64,000 bases of DNA from Pseudothauera nasutitermitis (GTDB lineage: Bacteria > Pseudomonadota > Gammaproteobacteria > Burkholderiales > Rhodocyclaceae), in assembly GCF_004801295.1 (NCBI RefSeq), contig NZ_SSOC01000002.1, positions 310,001 to 374,000 of the forward strand, given 5' to 3'. Both the position numbers and the translations under genes were made by a program. Below, one piece after another: positions 45,006 through 54,643 of the stretch (position 1 is the first letter of the stretch; each line of letters starts with the position of its first letter). The notes under the pieces are model-generated. The model was given only the letters and a program-made list of their open reading frames with translations, was not told the DNA's origin and made no database searches.

Positions 45006-46282
45006 CGTGAAGTCCCCCGGTTGAAGAAAAGCGGCTGGTACGGTCGCAGCACCAGATCGCGGTTGACGATGATGCGTACCGGCAAGCCGGGGCGCTCCGT
45101 CAAGGTGGGCTGGATGTTGAGGTTGCGCCGGGTCATCTCCTGGCCGACCTGATTGATGCTGTCCTGGGCGCTGTCGCGCCCGGCGATGATGATGCGGTTG
45201 CCGTCCTGGCGGTTCTCTGGCGCGGCCAGCTCGGCACCGACACCAAGCAGCGTGGTCAGCGCCGCCCCTGCGAAGATGCGGCCCCAGTGGTAATCCACTT
45301 CGTCTTCCAGCCCGGCATAACCAGCCGGGTCAGTGCCGGCCAGGTTGTCGAGCGTGAGCGATGACGTGTCGGGCAGGATGATCCGGTTCCACACCACCTG
45401 CACGCGGCTCTGCCCGTAGCTGACTTGGCTGTTGTATTTGCCCAGGATGCGCGATCCCTGCGGGATCAGCAGGAAGCGCCCGGTGGCCGTGTCATAGACC
45501 GGCTCCGTCACCGTGGCGATCACGTCGCCCGGCAAGTCCGACTTGATACCCGTCACCAAGGCACCTGCGACCACCGTTCCGGCCATGACCTGATACGGCG
45601 AAGCCGGCAGGGTCAGATTGCCGGAATTACGGGTTTCCGTGGTTCCGGCTTTCTGGAACGCCTCTTTCTGATCTTGCCGGTTCTGCACGGCGGTCGGGTC
45701 GGTGGGCTGGGCCGCCGTCGAGGCAGGCCCGGCTGCCAGCGGGTCGAAGGCCGCATTGGCGGCGAAGCCCGGCGCGGCGGCGGCTTGCGTCTGCGCCACC
45801 GGCGCGACCTTCTGCGAACCCGAGCGAAAGAACACTGATGAGGCCGCCGCCGCTTCGGCTTCCTTGCGCAGCGCATCGTTGGGGTCGTGGCCGGGGGCCG
45901 CGTAGGCGGCCGTCACCGGCTGCTGCGACTTCACGATGGCCGGGCCAAGATCGCCCGGCAGCGGCGGCCCCAGCTCTGGCACCGATGCTGGCAATGGCGG
46001 CGGCAGCTTCGAGTAGTCGGCCGGTAGCGCATCCAGCCCTTCGGACTTCGACACGCGATCGACGTTGTAAAGCTCGGTCTGCTCGCCCGCACCGCGCCGC
46101 TGCGGTTGCAGCGACCACATCAGCGCGCCGAGCACTGCGACCGACAGGGTGCCTGCGAGGATGGCCAGCGTGCGCCGGTTCAGACGTGTGACCGGGCGCG
46201 GCTGGGCGCGCAGTGCCACCGCTTCCGGGGCTACCTTGCCCGCCTGTGGCGTGGCGAGGTCGGGGGTGTCGTCCTGGCTCAT
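45002..46282 (-). CDS. trbI: TrbI, VirB10-like mating-pore protein
   Basis: This 426-residue protein has a cytoplasmic N-terminus, one helix at ~38-58 (LAILAGTLSVAVLGALMW), a Pro/Ala-rich periplasmic linker (residues ~85-215), and a conserved TrbI/VirB10 C-terminal domain (VMAGTVVAGALVTGIKSDLP, FLLIPQGSRILGKYNSQV). It bridges inner and outer membranes in the type IV secretion channel. GGAGGAAC precedes the ATG. It follows trbG by 2 bp. Confidence 0.92.
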   Translation of the reverse strand: MSQDDTPDLATPQAGKVAPEAVALRAQPRPVTRLNRRTLAILAGTLSVAVLGALMWSLQPQRRGAGEQTELYNVDRVSKSEGLDALPADYSKLPPPLPASVPELGPPLPGDLGPAIVKSQQPVTAAYAAPGHDPNDALRKEAEAAAASSVFFRSGSQKVAPVAQTQAAAAPGFAANAAFDPLAAGPASTAAQPTDPTAVQNRQDQKEAFQKAGTTETRNSGNLTLPASPYQVMAGTVVAGALVTGIKSDLPGDVIATVTEPVYDTATGRFLLIPQGSRILGKYNSQVSYGQSRVQVVWNRIILPDTSSLTLDNLAGTDPAGYAGLEDEVDYHWGRIFAGAALTTLLGVGAELAAPENRQDGNRIIIAGRDSAQDSINQVGQEMTRRNLNIQPTLTERPGLPVRIIVNRDLVLRPYQPLFFNRGTSR

Positions 46283-46284
46283 GG

Positions 46285-47277
46285 TCAGTTCCTCCGCGCC
46301 ACGCCATCCGTGCGTTCGATACGCACCACGTCGCCGCCATCACCGCCCAGGCGCAGTTCGGCTGCGCCGAACAGCCGATCCACGATGTAGTACGGCGGGC
46401 GGAAACGGTAGTTCACCAGTTGCCCGTCGCCCTGCGCGCCAATCACGAACAGCGGCGGCAACTCGCCTTGCGCTATACCCTGCGGGAACTGGATATAGAC
46501 CTTCTCGCCATCATCGAAGGCGCGCAGCGGCTTCCACGGCGGATTGGTGCCGCTGACCGCGTAGCGGAAGCGGATCTTCTCCAGCGACAAGCCGGTATCG
46601 ACTGGCGCGGCGGCGCTGGCCGCCTGCGACTGGCGCTGCAAGGCCAGCATCCGGTCTTTCGGGTAGTCCCAGGACACCGAAGCCATCCACGCCTTTTCCG
46701 TCGAGGTCAGTTCCAGCAGGTACGTCCTGCGGCTGGTGGTGATGACCAGATTGGTTTTGAGGCCCGAGCGGATGGGCTTGACCAGCACATTGACGCGCAG
46801 CGCGTCGCCGCTGCCGCTGGACGTGTCGCCCACGATCCACCGTACCGTATCGCCAGCAGCCACCGTCACCAGTTCTTCGCCGGGCTGGAGTGAAACTACG
46901 GTCACGCGCCCCGGCGCGGCATAGACCTGATAGAGCGCGCCGTCCGTGAAGGGCCACACCTGAATCGCATTGACGTAGCCCTCGCGGGTCGGCGCGATGC
47001 GTGCCTCGGCGTTGGCGCGGGACACGCGAACCTTCTCGTCGGCAGGCTCCGGTGCAGTCGGGGCCGTGTCCGCTTTGGGCAGCGGCTTCAACTGCGCCGG
47101 CAGCGCCAGCGGCTCGGGCACGGCAACGACTTCTACCGGCGCAGGCGGCTCCGGTAGCGGCTGCGCCTGCACCGGCTCATTGAGCGAGATGGACGGCGGC
47201 GGCTTGCCCTGCGAGGCGCAGCCAGCAAGGACAAGTAGGATCACCGGCAAGACGGATTTACGGAAAAGTGCGTTCAT
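46285..47277 (-). CDS. trbG: TrbG, VirB9-like mating-pore protein
   Basis: This 330-residue protein has a lipoprotein signal (LPVILLVLAGCAS, lipid Cys at ~20), a Pro-rich linker, and a VirB9/CagX domain (GYVNAIQVWPFTDGALYQVY, SGLKTNLVITTSRRTYLLEL; FIQFPQG-like block near the C-terminus). It is part of the outer-membrane core of the conjugation pore with TrbI. Its ATG overlaps the trbF stop (ATGA). Confidence 0.92.
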   Translation of the reverse strand: MNALFRKSVLPVILLVLAGCASQGKPPPSISLNEPVQAQPLPEPPAPVEVVAVPEPLALPAQLKPLPKADTAPTAPEPADEKVRVSRANAEARIAPTREGYVNAIQVWPFTDGALYQVYAAPGRVTVVSLQPGEELVTVAAGDTVRWIVGDTSSGSGDALRVNVLVKPIRSGLKTNLVITTSRRTYLLELTSTEKAWMASVSWDYPKDRMLALQRQSQAASAAAPVDTGLSLEKIRFRYAVSGTNPPWKPLRAFDDGEKVYIQFPQGIAQGELPPLFVIGAQGDGQLVNYRFRPPYYIVDRLFGAAELRLGGDGGDVVRIERTDGVARRN

Positions 47278-47978
47278 GGCTTGGCTCCTTCGGAAGAATC
47301 CAGTTCGCGGCTCCACGACAGGCCATTGACGTAGATACCCAGCGGGTTCTTGCGCAGGCGCTGTTCGGTGCGCGGGGTTTGCAGGACAGTGGAAAGCACG
47401 GCGTTCCACCGTTCGGTGCCAGCGGGCGCACCGTTGATGAACCTTTGTTCCATCCAGCGCACGTTGAAAGACGTGTCGCTGGCGCGGACAACGCTGGTGA
47501 TCTGCACCGTCACCGACTCCTTGCCGATGCGGGCGAATGGATCGTTCTTGCTGGCGTAGTCGTTGAGCACCGCCGCGCCCTTGTCGGTGGTGTAGCCGTA
47601 GGCGTCGAGCCAGTTCTGCCGCACCACGATGGGGTCGATGGACAGGGAGCGCACCAGCGTCACGAAGCGCGCCAGGTGGTGCGCGATCTGCGCATCGGCG
47701 GGCCGGTACGGCGTGGCGGCTTCGCCGACGGCGCGCACCTGCCCCGACTGATCGACTTCGATGACATAGGGCGTGACGATGGATTGCGCCGAGCGCCACA
47801 CCAGGCCGCCCGCCATCAGCAGCGCGAGCGTGAGGCAGCCGAAGGCCATGAATCGCCAGTTCTTGGCCTGGACGCGGGCCGAGCCGATGCGGTCGTCCCA
47901 CACCTGCGCGGCGGATTGGTACGGGGTGGCAGGCTGCGGCGTGTCGGCATAGCGCACCTGCGGGCGTTTGAATCGCAT
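47274..47978 (-). CDS. trbF: TrbF, VirB8-like mating-pore protein
   Basis: This 234-residue bitopic inner-membrane protein has one helix at ~45-62 (MAFGCLTLALLMAGGLVW). The periplasmic NTF2-like VirB8 fold follows (VTPYVIEVDQSGQVRAVGEA, SLSIDPIVVRQNWLDAYGYT, SFNVRWMEQRF). VirB8-like proteins nucleate assembly of the channel. It overlaps trbG by ATGA and lies 30 bp after trbL. Confidence 0.92.
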   Translation of the reverse strand: MRFKRPQVRYADTPQPATPYQSAAQVWDDRIGSARVQAKNWRFMAFGCLTLALLMAGGLVWRSAQSIVTPYVIEVDQSGQVRAVGEAATPYRPADAQIAHHLARFVTLVRSLSIDPIVVRQNWLDAYGYTTDKGAAVLNDYASKNDPFARIGKESVTVQITSVVRASDTSFNVRWMEQRFINGAPAGTERWNAVLSTVLQTPRTEQRLRKNPLGIYVNGLSWSRELDSSEGAKP

Positions 47979-48008
47979 AGGGGTTCTCCTTGGTGGTCAG
48001 GTATCGCG

Positions 48009-49373
48009 TCATTCATCGGGGCGCAGGCTCGGGCCTTGCCCCGAGCCGCCGCCGTCACCACCGCGCAGCGTGTGGGCGGCGGTGGTCGCGGCATGGGTGA
48101 TCTGCTGGCGGCGGTGCATCCGCTTGGCCCAGGCGGGTTGCTCCTGCTTCGGTGCGCTGTCCGCGCCTTCGCCTGCGGCGGCCTGGCCGGAACCGGCAGC
48201 GCCGGCATCCGCGCCGTTCCAGCCAGCAAGGAAGGAATCGGCCACCCTCTGCCCGGCAGCGGAAACGCCCGATGCAGCGCGGCGGCCCGCGGCCTGCGTG
48301 CCGGTCTTGGCGACGTTGCCGAGGCCCGCAGCCGCGCCCTTGGCCCCGCCGCCCGCTGCGGCGGAACCGGCCTGGAATGCAGACTTGGCGTTGCTGGCCG
48401 CCGACGTGGCGGCGCGTGCGCCACTGCCCGCCAGTTTGGCGGCGGCCGGGGCCATGCGTGCGCCCGCCATGACGGCACCGCCCACGCCGGTCGCGGCGGC
48501 ACCGATGGCAACGCCCGTGCCGACCGCGCCGACGGCAGCGCCGGCCATCGCGCCCGCGCCAAGCTGCGGCGCACCGGACACGAGGCCCGTGGCGATGCCA
48601 GGGCCGAAGATGCCCAGCGCCAGCAGCGCGAGCGAGGCCAGCATCACGACCAGCGCATGGTCGATGGAAGGTTCGCCGGGATGAACCTGGAACTCCGCGA
48701 ACAGGCCCGAGCCAATGCCGACGATGACCGCCAGCACCAAGACCTTGATGCCCGACGAAACCACGTTGCCGAGCACCTTTTCCGCCAGGAAGCTCGTCTT
48801 GTTCCAGAGCGCGAACGGAATCAAGACGAAGCCGGCGAGCGTGGTCAGCTTGAACTCGATCAGCGTGATGAAAAGCTGTACCGCCAGCACGAAGAAGCAG
48901 AGGATCACCACCAGCCAGGCGATGAACAGCACCACGATAGGGTCGAGATTCACGAACACTTCGGGGAAACCGGCCATGTCGCCGATCTGGTCGAGGATCG
49001 GCGCGGCGGCGTCGATGCCCGTCTTCGCCAGCCGGCCCGGCTGCAAGAAGTTCTCCATCGTGATGGCGGAGCCGGTGGCAGTGATACCAAGCCCCGCAAA
49101 TGACCGGAACACGATGCCGGAGAGCCAGTTGAAGTTGCCGATGATGTAGGCGAAGGCTCCGACGTAGAGCACCTTGCGCAGCAGCTTGGCAATCACGTCC
49201 TCGCCCTGGCCGGTCGCATGGCTCATGGCCCAATACAGGCCCGCGATGGTCATGTCGATGACGATCAGCGTGGCCGTCAGGAACGCGACTTCGCCTTGCA
49301 GCAGCCCGAAACCCGAGTCGATGTAGCGCGAGAAGGTATGGAGGAATCTGTCGATGATGGTCACGTCGTTCAT
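48009..49373 (-). CDS. trbL: TrbL, VirB6-like polytopic conjugation protein
   Basis: This 454-residue protein has an N-terminal ~270 residues with six to seven membrane helices (VAFLTATLIVIDMTIAGLYW, VVLFIAWLVVILCFFVLAV, FKLTTLAGFVLIPFALWNK) and a long Ala/Gly-rich cytoplasmic or periplasmic tail ending in GSGQGPSLRPDE. TrbL forms the inner-membrane channel component. The start (MNDVTIIDRFLHTFSRYIDS) overlaps the upstream lipoprotein gene by ATGA. Confidence 0.92.
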   Translation of the reverse strand: MNDVTIIDRFLHTFSRYIDSGFGLLQGEVAFLTATLIVIDMTIAGLYWAMSHATGQGEDVIAKLLRKVLYVGAFAYIIGNFNWLSGIVFRSFAGLGITATGSAITMENFLQPGRLAKTGIDAAAPILDQIGDMAGFPEVFVNLDPIVVLFIAWLVVILCFFVLAVQLFITLIEFKLTTLAGFVLIPFALWNKTSFLAEKVLGNVVSSGIKVLVLAVIVGIGSGLFAEFQVHPGEPSIDHALVVMLASLALLALGIFGPGIATGLVSGAPQLGAGAMAGAAVGAVGTGVAIGAAATGVGGAVMAGARMAPAAAKLAGSGARAATSAASNAKSAFQAGSAAAGGGAKGAAAGLGNVAKTGTQAAGRRAASGVSAAGQRVADSFLAGWNGADAGAAGSGQAAAGEGADSAPKQEQPAWAKRMHRRQQITHAATTAAHTLRGGDGGGSGQGPSLRPDE

Positions 49374-49708
49374 GGCGCGTCCTCCGTAGCCGCGAACGGC
49401 ACATCGCCTTCCGGCGCGTCGTCGGCGGGCGTGTCGAAGCTCGCCGGGATCGGCGGCAGTTCGGCCAGCGTCCGGTATTCGTCTGGCCCGGTCTGGCCGG
49501 CGAAGAAGCGCCGCCGGAAGGCTTCGGCGGCGGCGCGGCAGGTGTCTTCGCCTGCGGCTTGCCGGTCGGCTGCGCATTGGGCACGCAGCGCCTTGAGCCG
49601 CACGGGATCGGCGGCCAAGGTGGCGGCCAGGTCTTCGGCCCTTTGCTGGTCGGACGACTGGCCGCACGCGGTCAGCAGCACGACCAGCAGGACAGGAACG
49701 CATCGCAT
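49370..49708 (-). CDS. TrbK/EexN-like entry-exclusion lipoprotein
   Basis: This 112-residue protein has the lipobox LLTACG (lipid Cys ~15) and an EexN-like helical region: DLAATLAADPVRLKALRAQ, CAADRQAAGEDTCRAAAEAF. Such lipoproteins prevent entry of a second copy of the same element. It sits between trbJ and trbL, the usual position for TrbK. The second EexN-like protein near 57.5 kb shares the ADPxRLKxLRxQC pattern and is therefore a paralogue. Confidence 0.83.
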   Translation of the reverse strand: MRCVPVLLVVLLTACGQSSDQQRAEDLAATLAADPVRLKALRAQCAADRQAAGEDTCRAAAEAFRRRFFAGQTGPDEYRTLAELPPIPASFDTPADDAPEGDVPFAATEDAP

Positions 49709-49720
49709 GGCCGCCTCCCG

Positions 49721-50458
49721 TCAGTTGTTGTAGAAATTGACGGTCTGCGGCGTGTACGGCGTGCCGGTGCCGAGGAAGCGCCGCCGCACTTCGCGGGCGC
49801 GTTCGGTGGCCGCCGCCTGCCGAGCCAGTTCCAGCGAGGCCGCCCGGTCTTGCGTGATCTGGAGTTGCTGGGCCTGGATGGACTGCTTGGCCTGCAAGGC
49901 GAGAAGCTGGTTCGTCGCCTGCATGGCCTGCAAAGCACCCGTGGCCGATTGGCTCTGGCTCACGAGGTCGGCCAGCGCGCTTTCGTCTTGCGCCAGGTTC
50001 TGCGACACCTGCGCCTGCATCCGCATCGCGGTGTGCAGGCCGTCGAGCGTGTTCTTCCAGCGTTCGCGTGCGTCCTGTGCCATGCGGTCGCCGCTGATGG
50101 TGGCGGCGTACTGCTCCGGGTACAGGCGCGAGAACGTGGCATCCATGCTCTGCACGTCGTAGGCCAGCCCTTGCGCTTCGGCAATCAGGCGTTCCGTGGT
50201 GGCGAGCGTCGAGCGCAGCCGGTTGACGATGTTGAAGTCCAGCTTCGTCAGGTTGCGCGCCTGGTTCATCAGCATCTGCGCTTCGTTCTGAAGCTGGTTG
50301 ATCTGATTGTTGATCTGCTCCAGCGTGCGAACGGCGGTCAGCGTGTTCTGCACGAAATTGGACGGGTCGAACACCGTCAGCGCCGATGCGGGCTGCACGG
50401 CCAGCAGCGACACCGACAGCGCGGCGGCGAGCGAAACGGAAAGCACACGGGTCTTCAT
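49721..50458 (-). CDS. trbJ: TrbJ, VirB5-like pilus-associated protein
   Basis: This 245-residue exported protein has a signal peptide (SVSLAAALSVSLLAVQPASA). The mature part is largely alpha-helical coiled coil (LEQINNQINQLQNEAQMLMN, ARQAAATERAREVRRRFLG). TrbJ proteins act at the pilus tip or in pore assembly. It overlaps trbE through an ATGA junction and is followed by the entry-exclusion lipoprotein gene 12 bp on. Confidence 0.9.
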   Translation of the reverse strand: MKTRVLSVSLAAALSVSLLAVQPASALTVFDPSNFVQNTLTAVRTLEQINNQINQLQNEAQMLMNQARNLTKLDFNIVNRLRSTLATTERLIAEAQGLAYDVQSMDATFSRLYPEQYAATISGDRMAQDARERWKNTLDGLHTAMRMQAQVSQNLAQDESALADLVSQSQSATGALQAMQATNQLLALQAKQSIQAQQLQITQDRAASLELARQAAATERAREVRRRFLGTGTPYTPQTVNFYNN

Positions 50459-52905
50459 GGCGAAACCTCCAGCGGTTGAGTAGCGAGGAAAGAAGCCGCC
50501 GCCGGTGAGGACGGCAGCAGGTCGGCGGCCCAATCGAGGCCGCGATGGCGCAGCCACGCGCCGGCGAAGCCGGGTGCGCCGGCCTGCGTCAGCACGCGGT
50601 CTATGTCGCGTTGGTCTTGCGGTGTGGATGCGCCTGCGAAGGCGAGCGCGGCCGGCCCCAGGTCGAGGTCGAACAGGCGATTGCCCAGGCGCGATTGGTA
50701 GTAGTAGTCCTGCTTGGGCTGCGCGGTGGCGACGATCTCGATTTGCCGGCTGTTGAGGCCGAAGCCCTCGTAGATCGTGCGAATCTGTGGCTCGGTGGCT
50801 TGCGGATTGGGCAAGAAAATCCGAACGGCGCAGCTTTCGATGATGGCCGCCGCGATGCTGGAGTTCTGAATGTCCGCCAGGCTTTGCGTGGCGAAGACGA
50901 CACTGACATTGCGCTTGCGCAGCGTCTTCAACCACTGGCGGATACGCGCTGCAAATACCGGGTCATCCAAGAACAGCCAGGATTCATCAAGGATCAGCAG
51001 CGTGGGCGCACCGTCGAATCGGTCATCGAAGCGGGCGAACAGGTAGCCCAGCACCGACCGCACGGCGGCGGGGCTGGCCATCAGTTCCTCCATCTCGAAG
51101 CACTGAACGTCCGCGCTGCCCAGCCGGTCGCGGTCGGCATCCAGCAGCTTGCCGTGCGCGCCACCCAGCACATAGGGCGCGAGTGCTTGGCGCAGCGCGT
51201 TCGATTGCAGCAGCACCGAAAGCCCCGTCATCGTGCGCTGTTCCACGGGCGCACCGGCAAGGCTTCCGAGCGCCGACCAGATGGCCGCCTTCTCATCCGG
51301 GCCGACGGTCACGCCTTCGTGCAGCAGGCGGCCTTCCACCCATTCGGCGGCCCAGGTGCGGTAGCCGCCCTGGTCGATCCGTGCCAGTGGCTGAAAGGCA
51401 ATCCCGCCATCGGCACCCAGGTCATAGTGTTCGCCGCCCAGGCCCAGGATGGTGGCGCGGATGGAGCGGCCCATGTCGAAGACGAAGATGCGCGAGTGCA
51501 GATAGCGCCGGAACTGCATCGCCAGCACGGCCAGGAAGGCCGACTTGCCCATGCCGGTCGGGCCGACCACGGCCATGTGGCCCACGTCGCCGATGTGCGT
51601 GACCAAGCGGAACGGCGTTGCGCCGTCGGTGCGCGTGACGATCACCGGCGGGCCGTCCAGGTGCTTGTTGCGCTCCGGGCCGGCCCACACCGCCGACAGC
51701 GGCATCATGTGCGCGAGGTTCAGCGTCGAGACGATGGGCTGGCGCACGTTGGCATACGCATTGCCCGGCACCGACGACAGCCACGCATCCACGGCATTGA
51801 GCGTTTCGGGGATGGTGACGAAGCCGCGCCCCTGAATCACGCGCTCCACCATGCGCAGCTTTTCGTCGGCTATGGCCGGGTCGGCATCGAGCACCGTCAC
51901 CGTGGCCGTGAGGTAGCCGAAGGCGACCTGATCGCTGCCCAGCTCCTGCATGGCGGCGTCCGCATCGGCCGCCTTGTTGCTGGCGTCGGTATCGACCAGC
52001 GGGCTTTCCTGCTGGAAGATCGTTTCGCGCAGCAGCGCGATGACGTTCTTCCGCTTCGCAAACCATTGGCGGCGCAGGCGGCCCAGTTCCTTTTCCGCCT
52101 CGGCTTTGTCGAGGCAGAGGAACCGCGTACTCCAGCGATAGGCAAAGCCCAGGCGGTTGAGGTCGTCCAGCAAGCCCGGCCAAGTAGAAGTCGGAAAGCC
52201 CCGCACCGACACCACGCGCAGGTGCTGGTCGCCCAGCATGGGCGCGAGGCCGCCGACCAGGGCGGAATCGGCCAGCAGCGCGTCGAGGTGGAAAGGCACC
52301 TCGGGCACGGCCAGCCGGTAGCGCCGCGTCGAAACCGTGGCGTGCAGATAGGTCAGCGTCGCGGCATCGTCCAGCCAGGCGATTTCCGGCATCACGCCAT
52401 CGAGCAGGTCAAAGACCCGATCCGTTTCCGCCACGAAGGCATCGAGCCGGCCGCGCCAGTCCACGCCATCGCCCGGCGCGTGCTCGTAGAGCAGCTTGGC
52501 CGCACGGGCGCGGGATTCCTCGGGCGGCAGATAGGCCAGCGTCAGGTGATAGACACTCTCGAAGTGGTTGCCCGATTCCTCGAAGGCGGCGCGGCGTTCC
52601 TCGTCCACGAGCCAGGACAGCGGTTCGGGAAAGTCGGAATGCGGATAGTCCGCCGCTGGCTGGCGCTCGGCTTCCACGAACAGCGCCCAGCCTGAACCCA
52701 GCCGGCGCAGCGCGTTGTTCAGCCGCGCCGTGGTGGCGATCAGCTCGCCCTGCGTGGCGCTGTCGAGGTCGGGGCCACGGAAACGGGCTGTACGCTGAAA
52801 GCTGCCGTCCTTGTTCAAGACGACACCCGGCGCGATCAACCCAGCCCAGGGAAGCCAGTCGGCCAGCAGCGCGGGCCGCTGGCGGTATTCGGCAAGGTTC
52901 AGCAT
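50455..52905 (-). CDS. trbE: TrbE, VirB4-like conjugation ATPase
   Basis: This 816-residue cytoplasmic ATPase energises pilus and channel assembly. It has Walker A GPTGMGKSAF near residue 450, Walker B LLILDESWLF near 640, and the VirB4-typical RKRNVSVVFATQSLADIQNS sensor region. The N-terminal half has the TrbE/VirB4 domain (SFQRTARFRGPDLDSATQG). Length is typical. It follows trbD by 12 bp and overlaps trbJ by ATGA. Confidence 0.94.
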   Translation of the reverse strand: MLNLAEYRQRPALLADWLPWAGLIAPGVVLNKDGSFQRTARFRGPDLDSATQGELIATTARLNNALRRLGSGWALFVEAERQPAADYPHSDFPEPLSWLVDEERRAAFEESGNHFESVYHLTLAYLPPEESRARAAKLLYEHAPGDGVDWRGRLDAFVAETDRVFDLLDGVMPEIAWLDDAATLTYLHATVSTRRYRLAVPEVPFHLDALLADSALVGGLAPMLGDQHLRVVSVRGFPTSTWPGLLDDLNRLGFAYRWSTRFLCLDKAEAEKELGRLRRQWFAKRKNVIALLRETIFQQESPLVDTDASNKAADADAAMQELGSDQVAFGYLTATVTVLDADPAIADEKLRMVERVIQGRGFVTIPETLNAVDAWLSSVPGNAYANVRQPIVSTLNLAHMMPLSAVWAGPERNKHLDGPPVIVTRTDGATPFRLVTHIGDVGHMAVVGPTGMGKSAFLAVLAMQFRRYLHSRIFVFDMGRSIRATILGLGGEHYDLGADGGIAFQPLARIDQGGYRTWAAEWVEGRLLHEGVTVGPDEKAAIWSALGSLAGAPVEQRTMTGLSVLLQSNALRQALAPYVLGGAHGKLLDADRDRLGSADVQCFEMEELMASPAAVRSVLGYLFARFDDRFDGAPTLLILDESWLFLDDPVFAARIRQWLKTLRKRNVSVVFATQSLADIQNSSIAAAIIESCAVRIFLPNPQATEPQIRTIYEGFGLNSRQIEIVATAQPKQDYYYQSRLGNRLFDLDLGPAALAFAGASTPQDQRDIDRVLTQAGAPGFAGAWLRHRGLDWAADLLPSSPAAASFLATQPLEVSP

Positions 52906-52917
52906 GGCGGCATCCCC

Positions 52918-53190
52918 CTACACGTCCAGCAGCGGCTTGTGCTTGATGTGCCGGGCGAAGACCTGCATGAACTGCGGATCGACACGCGCGCCCCACACGG
53001 CCAGCGAGTGGCCGACGATCCAGAGCACGACACCGGGAATCCAGAGTTGCAGGCCCAGCCCGACGGCGGCGGCCAGCGTACCGTTGGCAATCGCCACGGT
53101 GCGCGGTGCGCCGCCCATGAGGATCGGCTCGGTCAGCGAGCGATGTAGCGGCACCTCGAAGCCGGCCGCGAAGCTGTCCGGCCCGCTCAT
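52918..53190 (-). CDS. trbD: TrbD, VirB3-like protein
   Basis: This 90-residue inner-membrane protein has a soluble head (FEVPLHRSLTEPILMGGAPR) and two adjoining hydrophobic segments (IANGTLAAAVGLGLQLWI, VVLWIVGHSLAVWGARVDP), typical of VirB3/TrbD. It overlaps trbC by ATGA and works with TrbE in pilus assembly. Confidence 0.9.
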   Translation of the reverse strand: MSGPDSFAAGFEVPLHRSLTEPILMGGAPRTVAIANGTLAAAVGLGLQLWIPGVVLWIVGHSLAVWGARVDPQFMQVFARHIKHKPLLDV

Positions 53191-53579
53191 ACGACCGCCC
53201 CGCCGGAGAAACTGAAGAACGACAGGAAGAACGAGGACGCGGCGAACGCGATGCTCAAACCGAAGACGATCTGGATGAGTTTGCGAAAGCCCCCCGACGT
53301 GTCGCCGAAGGCCAGCGCGAGGCCGGTTGCGATGATGATGATGACCGCGACGATGCGTGCCACCGGCCCCTGGATCGACTCCAGAATGGATTGCAGCGGG
53401 CCTTCCCACGGCATCGAGGAACCGGCGGCCTGCGCCGTTCCGGCCAGGAACAGCAGCAGCGCGGCCAGCAGCAGCCCTTGCCCCGCAGGGCGGGCCAGAC
53501 TGCGCAGCCGCGCGAGGCCGGACAAGTGGGGAAGCGGATTTACGGAAAAGCGGAAAGCGTAAGCGTGCATCTGCGTCAT
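53187..53579 (-). CDS. trbC: TrbC, VirB2-like pilin precursor
   Basis: This 130-residue prepilin has a long signal region with cleavage near FLAGTAQAAGSS. The mature ~80-residue pilin has two hydrophobic helices (VARIVAVIIIIATGLALAFG, LIQIVFGLSIAFAASSFFL). TrbC-type pilins are cyclised in IncP systems; whether this one is cannot be told. It overlaps both trbB and trbD by ATGA. Confidence 0.9.
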   Translation of the reverse strand: MTQMHAYAFRFSVNPLPHLSGLARLRSLARPAGQGLLLAALLLFLAGTAQAAGSSMPWEGPLQSILESIQGPVARIVAVIIIIATGLALAFGDTSGGFRKLIQIVFGLSIAFAASSFFLSFFSFSGGAVV

Positions 53580-54643
53580 GGCAGTTCTCCAGGTTGATCA
53601 GGGGACGGGGAAGGCGCAGCGGCATCGGCTGCGAGAGGCACCGGCATCAGCTCGGGAAACGGTGTTTCCAGCGCGTCCGCCAGGCGGTAGCCCACACCGT
53701 CGAAACCGACGACGCGGGCGATGCTTTCGACGCGGCGCTTGCGGCCGCGTCCGGCGATGTGGATGACGACGTTGACCGCCTCGGCGATCAGCGCACGCGG
53801 CGGGTTCACCGCCACTTCGAGAATCAACTGTTCAAGGCGCAGCAGCGCGCCCAGCGCGGAACCGGCATGGATGGTGGCGATGCCGCCAGGGTGGCCGGTG
53901 CCCCACACCTTCACCAAGTCCAGGGCTTCACCGCCGCGCACTTCGCCGACGATCACGCGGTCGGGGCGCAGGCGCATCGTGGCGCGCACCAGCTCGGTCA
54001 TGGACACGACACCAGCGCGTGTGCGCAGCGGCACATGGTCGCGGGCCGCGCATTGCAGTTCGATGGTGTCTTCGAGCACCAGCACGCGGTCGCCGGTGGC
54101 GGCGATCTCCGCAAGCAAGGCATTGGCGAGTGTGGTTTTGCCGCTGCTCGTTGCCCCGGCGATCAGGATGTTCTGGCGCTCGCGCACCGCGCGGCGCAGG
54201 AAGTCCGCCTGGCCTGTGGTCAGGATGCCGTCGGCGATATAGTGATCTAGGCCGATGATGCTCACGGCACGCTTGCGCAGCGCGAAGGCCGGGCCGGGCG
54301 CGGCCGGTGGCAAGATGCCCTCGAACCGCTCGCCGGTTTCGGGCAGCTCGGCGGTCAGCAATGGCCGCCCGCGATGCACTTCCGCGCCGACGTGCGCGGC
54401 CACCAGGCGAATGATGCGCTCGCCATCGTCTTCGGACAGTTCCACGCCCAGCGGCGTGCGGCCCGATGACAACCGATCCACCCAAAGGGTGCGGTCGGGG
54501 TTGAGCATGATTTCCACCACGTCCGGGTCGGCCAGCGCGGCGGCGATGACTGGCCCCATTGCCGTGCGCAGCATCTGGATACGGCGATCCAGTGAGGCCG
54601 CGGTGGATGAGCGTTCGGGTGGGGTCTGCGGAACAGCGCTCAT
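53576..54643 (-). CDS. trbB: TrbB, VirB11-like traffic ATPase
   Basis: This 355-residue hexameric ATPase has an N-terminal domain (VVEIMLNPDRTLWVDRLSSG), Walker A AGATSSGKTTL near residue 161, an Asp box (VLEDTIELQCAARDHVPL), Walker B-type VIVGEVRGGEALDLVKVWGT and a His box. VirB11-like proteins power pilus assembly and substrate translocation. The chosen ATG overlaps the CopG-like gene by ATGA. Confidence 0.94.
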   Translation of the reverse strand: MSAVPQTPPERSSTAASLDRRIQMLRTAMGPVIAAALADPDVVEIMLNPDRTLWVDRLSSGRTPLGVELSEDDGERIIRLVAAHVGAEVHRGRPLLTAELPETGERFEGILPPAAPGPAFALRKRAVSIIGLDHYIADGILTTGQADFLRRAVRERQNILIAGATSSGKTTLANALLAEIAATGDRVLVLEDTIELQCAARDHVPLRTRAGVVSMTELVRATMRLRPDRVIVGEVRGGEALDLVKVWGTGHPGGIATIHAGSALGALLRLEQLILEVAVNPPRALIAEAVNVVIHIAGRGRKRRVESIARVVGFDGVGYRLADALETPFPELMPVPLAADAAAPSPSPDQPGELP